Shown here piece after piece: positions 60,159-64,000 of a stretch of DNA of 64,000 bases. The position numbers were made by a program, and so were the translations under genes. A model generated the notes under the pieces. The model saw only the letters and a program-made list of their open reading frames with translations. It was not told where the DNA came from and ran no database searches. How positions within the stretch are numbered: position 1 is the first letter of the stretch; each line of letters starts with the position of its first letter. Source of the stretch: Billgrantia azerbaijanica (lineage in GTDB: Bacteria; Pseudomonadota; Gammaproteobacteria; Pseudomonadales; Halomonadaceae); the NCBI GenBank assembly GCA_004551485.1, contig SBLD01000011.1, positions 62,001 to 126,000 of the forward strand, written 5' to 3'.

Positions 60159-60240
60159 AAAATATTTTCCGAAAAATATTGACGGCCGCCGAACAGCGGT
60201 CTAGCTTTGTATACAGAAAATATTTCCAAAAAATATTTCC
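60159..60240 (+). promoter_or_regulatory. gcl regulatory region: operator box and four AAAATATT repeats
   Basis: A TTGTATACAG box at 60207-60216, 61 bp before gcl, is surrounded by four AAAATATT units at 60159, 60173, 60217 and 60230; three of these continue as TTTCC or TTTTCC. The same AAAATATT flanks the 26-bp palindrome at 45.6 kb. Confidence 0.65.
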
Positions 60241-60276
60241 GCACAACAAGAACGCCACTCACGGGAGGAAGCTGTC

Positions 60277-62052
<1,776 letters not shown>

Positions 62053-62137
62053 TAGCAACATAGCAACGATCAAAGACCGAGGGAGCGGCATCGACCGCTC
62101 CCCGCAATGGCCCCAGGGGAAATGCCGTCAAGCGTGA

Positions 62138-62249
62138 CGAGGGGCGCCGGGAACAGGGCGTAGAGGAGGTCCTTGGCCAGGGATGGCAAAGGTAGCGTCC
62201 AGGGAGGGGGCACAGCGCCTCCTCGCAGCCCTGCTCCCGGGGCAGCCCC
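62138..62249 (+). repeat. Structured intergenic repeat, copy D
   Basis: Inner hairpin CCTTGGCC-AGGGAT-GGCAAAGG (one mismatch in eight), middle stem GAGGAGG / CCTCCTC, outer stem CCGGGAACAGGGC with GCCCTGCTCCCGG. Same direction as gcl and hyi, between which it lies. Unpaired block GGTAGCGTCCAGGGA conserved. Confidence 0.88.
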
Positions 62250-62298
62250 GGTGGTAATGCCAAGGCGAACCCCAGCCACGACCCAAGAGGAGACCAAG

Positions 62299-63075
<777 letters not shown>

Positions 63076-63128
63076 GCGTGGTTCCTCCCCGTTAACACTG
63101 ACAACAGGACTCGAGAAGGAGAGAGGCA

Positions 63129-64000
63129 ATGAGCAAGATCGGTTTTATTGGCCTGGGCATCATGGGCCGTCCCATGGCGGGTCACCTGCTGGACGCCGGC
63201 CACGAACTCGTCACCGTCAAGCGCGGCAAGCTCGACGAGACGCTGGCCAGCAAGGGCATGCGGGAACTCGACGCTCCCAAGGCGGTGGCCGAGGCCGCCG
63301 AGGTGATCATCACCATGGTGCCGGACACCCCGGACGTCGAAGAGGTGCTGTTCGGCGAGGGCGGCGTCATCGAGGGACTCAAGCCGGGCACCCTGGTGAT
63401 CGACATGAGTTCCATCGCCCCGCTGGCCACTCAGGCGTTCGCCAAGCGCATCGTGGAGGCCGGCGGCGAATACGTCGACGCGCCGGTCTCCGGCGGCGAG
63501 GGCGGCGCCATCAACGCGGCCCTGACCATCATGGTCGGCGCCACCGAAGAGGGCTTCAAGCGCGCCACCCCGATCCTGGAAGTGATGGGCAAGACCATCA
63601 CCCATATCGGCGGTCACGGCGCCGGCCAGACCTGCAAGGTCGCCAACCAGATCGTCGTCGCCCTGACCATCGAGGCGGTGGCCGAGGGGCTGCTGTTCGC
63701 CTCCAGGGCCGGTGCCGACGTGGCCAAGGTGCGCGAATCGCTGCTCGGCGGTCTCGCCCAGTCGAAGATCCTCGACGTGCACGGCGAGCGCATGATCAAC
63801 CGCACCTTCGACCCAGGCTTCAAGATCAAGCTGCACCAGAAGGACCTCAACCTGGCACTCGAAGGGGCGCGCAGCCTCAACCTGGCACTGCCCGGCACCG
63901 CCAACGCCCAGCAGCTGTTCCAGGCCTGCGCGGCCCACGGCGGCGCCGACTGGGACCACGCCGGCATCCTGCGTGCCCTGGAGGCGCTGGCCGATCACGA
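63129..64000 (+). CDS. glxR: 2-hydroxy-3-oxopropionate (tartronate semialdehyde) reductase, 3' end outside window
   Basis: The first ~290 codons, open to the window end. N-terminal Rossmann motif GFIGLGIMGRPMAGHLLDAGH, then MVPDTPDVEEVLFGEGG, VDAPVSGGEGGA and the catalytic-Lys region GHGAGQTCKVANQIVV, typical of the beta-hydroxyacid dehydrogenase family. It reduces tartronate semialdehyde to D-glycerate with NAD(P)H. ATG 63129 follows AAGGAGAGAGGCA. A few residues only are missing compared with the ~295-residue family. Confidence 0.93.
   Translation, partial: MSKIGFIGLGIMGRPMAGHLLDAGHELVTVKRGKLDETLASKGMRELDAPKAVAEAAEVIITMVPDTPDVEEVLFGEGGVIEGLKPGTLVIDMSSIAPLATQAFAKRIVEAGGEYVDAPVSGGEGGAINAALTIMVGATEEGFKRATPILEVMGKTITHIGGHGAGQTCKVANQIVVALTIEAVAEGLLFASRAGADVAKVRESLLGGLAQSKILDVHGERMINRTFDPGFKIKLHQKDLNLALEGARSLNLALPGTANAQQLFQACAAHGGADWDHAGILRALEALADH

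Overview
The window is 64 kb of high-GC bacterial chromosome. It most likely comes from a halophilic gammaproteobacterium of the Halomonas / Halomonadaceae type. This rests on gene content: betaine-type ProVWX and ProX-like proteins, a BCCT carrier, choline-O-sulfate use, a PHA phasin, and complete urate-to-glycerate catabolism with Gcl, Hyi and GlxR. It is not based on a phylogenetic marker. No rRNA, tRNA, CRISPR array, phage or intact insertion sequence was seen.

Layout. 1-9.1 kb: end of a GT4 glycosyltransferase, a VTT/DedA membrane protein, an orphan betaine-type binding protein with a divergent LysR regulator, a small exported protein, an overlapping envelope-glycosylation trio (GT2, LpxB-N-like small membrane protein, ArnT-like transferase), MtfA, and an acetyltransferase-nitrilase fusion. 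9.3-13.7 kb: a Ugp-type ABC importer. 13.7-18.5 kb: a periplasmic-sensing histidine kinase and a sigma-54 response regulator upstream of a DAACS symporter with a textbook -24/-12 promoter. 18.5-20.0 kb: a GST gene followed by gene debris, including an internally deleted alpha/beta hydrolase and an 89-bp inverted copy of the symporter gene. 20.0-24.0 kb: a DMT exporter, a DksA-type zinc finger, a PP2C/Ser-Thr kinase fusion and a nitrite/formate channel. 24.5-32.1 kb: a choline-O-sulfate island (sulfatase maturase, BCCT carrier, SulP carrier, choline-sulfatase, LysR). 32.4-39.7 kb: glycolate oxidase glcDEFG, regulator glcC and a glycolate/lactate permease, with two matching GntR operators. 39.9-45.5 kb: GST, proVWX, phasin, phosphoribosyltransferase.

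45.6-64 kb is a large purine/ureide catabolic region. It holds a Tsx-like porin, an NCS2 permease, PuuD, UraH, UraD, a GntR regulator, three NCS1 permeases, a hydantoin/allantoin racemase, allantoinase PuuE, ureidoglycine aminohydrolase, ureidoglycolate lyase, Gcl, Hyi and GlxR (cut by the window end). Together these import purines or allantoin, convert urate to allantoin and ureidoglycolate, and send glyoxylate to glycerate. Allantoate amidohydrolase and xanthine dehydrogenase are absent from the window. Eight copies of a TTGTATACAA-like palindrome sit in the promoter gaps of this region only, which suggests one regulon under the local GntR protein.

The most unusual signal is a family of four roughly 105-115-bp intergenic elements (about 11.8, 58.4, 59.45 and 62.2 kb). 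Each folds into three nested stems, and the paired bases change together between copies. They lie between genes of the same transcription unit in the ugp and ureide operons.
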